Source of the DNA: a virus
DNA length: 21,469 nt
Strand: one strand, 5' to 3'
IMG/VR virus record: IMGVR_UViG_3300027777_000178
Span: 1 to 21,469 of that record
Both the position numbers and the translations under genes were made by a program. Of this stretch, positions 21,093 to 21,469 are shown one piece after another. The notes beneath the pieces are model-generated. The model searched no databases, was not told the DNA's origin, and worked only from the letters and a program-made list of their open reading frames with translations. Each line of letters opens with the position of its first letter. Within the stretch, counting starts at the first letter, position 1.

Positions 21093-21469
21093 ATGAAAAA
21101 AGTCACCCAGTCTCTTCTTGCCCTGATCCTCGCGGTCTTGCCGGTTACCGGCTTCTCCGCTGCGTCCGACGTGCTGTTCTCACAAAAGAACGCATCCAAC
21201 ACCGCTTGGTCGAATGTGGTCGTATCTCCGGTAGCCAACGGGGTAATGAGTTATTCCTCGACCAAGGTGCCGATCAGTTCGTCGCTGTTCACCTTCAACG
21301 CAACCACTGGGTTGCTGTATGCGCCTACGGTGAGTGACGCAGGCGGCACCCTCGCCGCGCAGCGCAACGCCCTCGCGCCCGCGCAGGGGTTGTCGTTTGT
21401 TGGGGTGAACCCCGCAAACATTTCAATTGCAGCGTTCAGCACGGGAGCGTTTACCGTCGCCGCAACGGT
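21093..21469 (+). CDS. Secreted fibre-like protein, N-terminal part (runs off the window)
   Basis: An open reading frame from the ATG at 21093 to the window edge, 125 complete codons with no stop. Residues 1-23 (MKKVTQSLLALILAVLPVTG then FSA) are a clear Sec signal peptide: KK, a long Leu/Ala/Val core and an A-x-A-like cleavage site at F-S-A or S-A-A. The mature part, ASDVLFSQKNASNTAWSNVVVSP then VMSYSSTKVPISSSLFTFNATTGLLYAPT, is Ser/Thr-rich and beta-type like fibre proteins. It starts 7 bases after the previous stop, in line with the operon. It is the second leader-bearing gene in this cassette. The remainder and any C-terminal domain cannot be judged here. Confidence 0.72.
   Translation, partial: MKKVTQSLLALILAVLPVTGFSAASDVLFSQKNASNTAWSNVVVSPVANGVMSYSSTKVPISSSLFTFNATTGLLYAPTVSDAGGTLAAQRNALAPAQGLSFVGVNPANISIAAFSTGAFTVAAT

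Noticed and set aside
15864-21469. Diversity-generating retroelement target in the fibre genes
   Set aside because: No reverse transcriptase, template repeat or adenine-rich variable C-terminus is visible here; it cannot be excluded outside the window.
1-21469. tRNA, rRNA, CRISPR array, insertion sequence or attachment site
   Set aside because: No cloverleaf, regularly spaced repeats, transposase or terminal repeats were seen; almost all DNA is coding.

Overview
The window is the virion-structure region of a tailed, contractile-tail (myovirus-type) double-stranded DNA phage or prophage. Every gene I can support lies on the + strand. Genes are packed end to end, with stop/start overlaps of the ATGA, GTGA, TAATG or TGATG type or gaps of a few bases, so the block is probably read as one or a few long late transcripts. 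I see no integrase, lysis, replication, tRNA or CRISPR genes.

Layout. (1) Head, 1-4572: the C-terminal end of a DUF1073-type portal protein, a small unknown protein, a Mu gpF/SPP1 gp7-like minor head protein, a DUF2213 protein (probable prohead protease with a scaffold-like tail), a small cement-like capsid protein and a DUF2184 major capsid protein. (2) Connector and neck, 4590-6997: a small coiled-coil protein, a DUF4054 head-tail connector, a Mu gpG/HK97 gp10-like protein, an unknown neck protein and a tail-terminator-like protein. (3) Tail shaft, 7004-10524: DUF3383 sheath, DUF3277-like tube, a tail-assembly chaperone pair joined by a probable -1 frameshift, and a short tape measure protein. 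(4) Baseplate, 10524-15861: Dit-like protein, plug, hub, gp138-type spike, gp25-like wedge, baseplate J protein and a DUF2612 protein. This resembles the minimal baseplates of simple myophages such as Pam3. (5) Host-contact cassette, 15864 to the end: at least six fibre-like or accessory structural proteins, two of which begin with Sec signal peptides; the last gene runs off the window.

Host. It cannot be fixed from this sequence. The DNA is moderately GC-rich, almost no start codon has a Shine-Dalgarno motif, and two fibre-like proteins carry bacterial Sec leaders. This hints at a host lineage that relies little on Shine-Dalgarno pairing (for example Bacteroidota or PVC-group bacteria), but that is inference.

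Most notable observations: the signal peptides on phage fibre-like proteins; a 13-bp perfect inverted repeat with nested stems between the tube and chaperone genes; a T TTT TTC slippery site in the chaperone gene; extra beta-type domains inserted into the DUF4054 connector and the DUF2612 baseplate protein; an octapeptide repeat at the C-terminus of the DUF2612 protein; and the near-absence of Shine-Dalgarno sequences.
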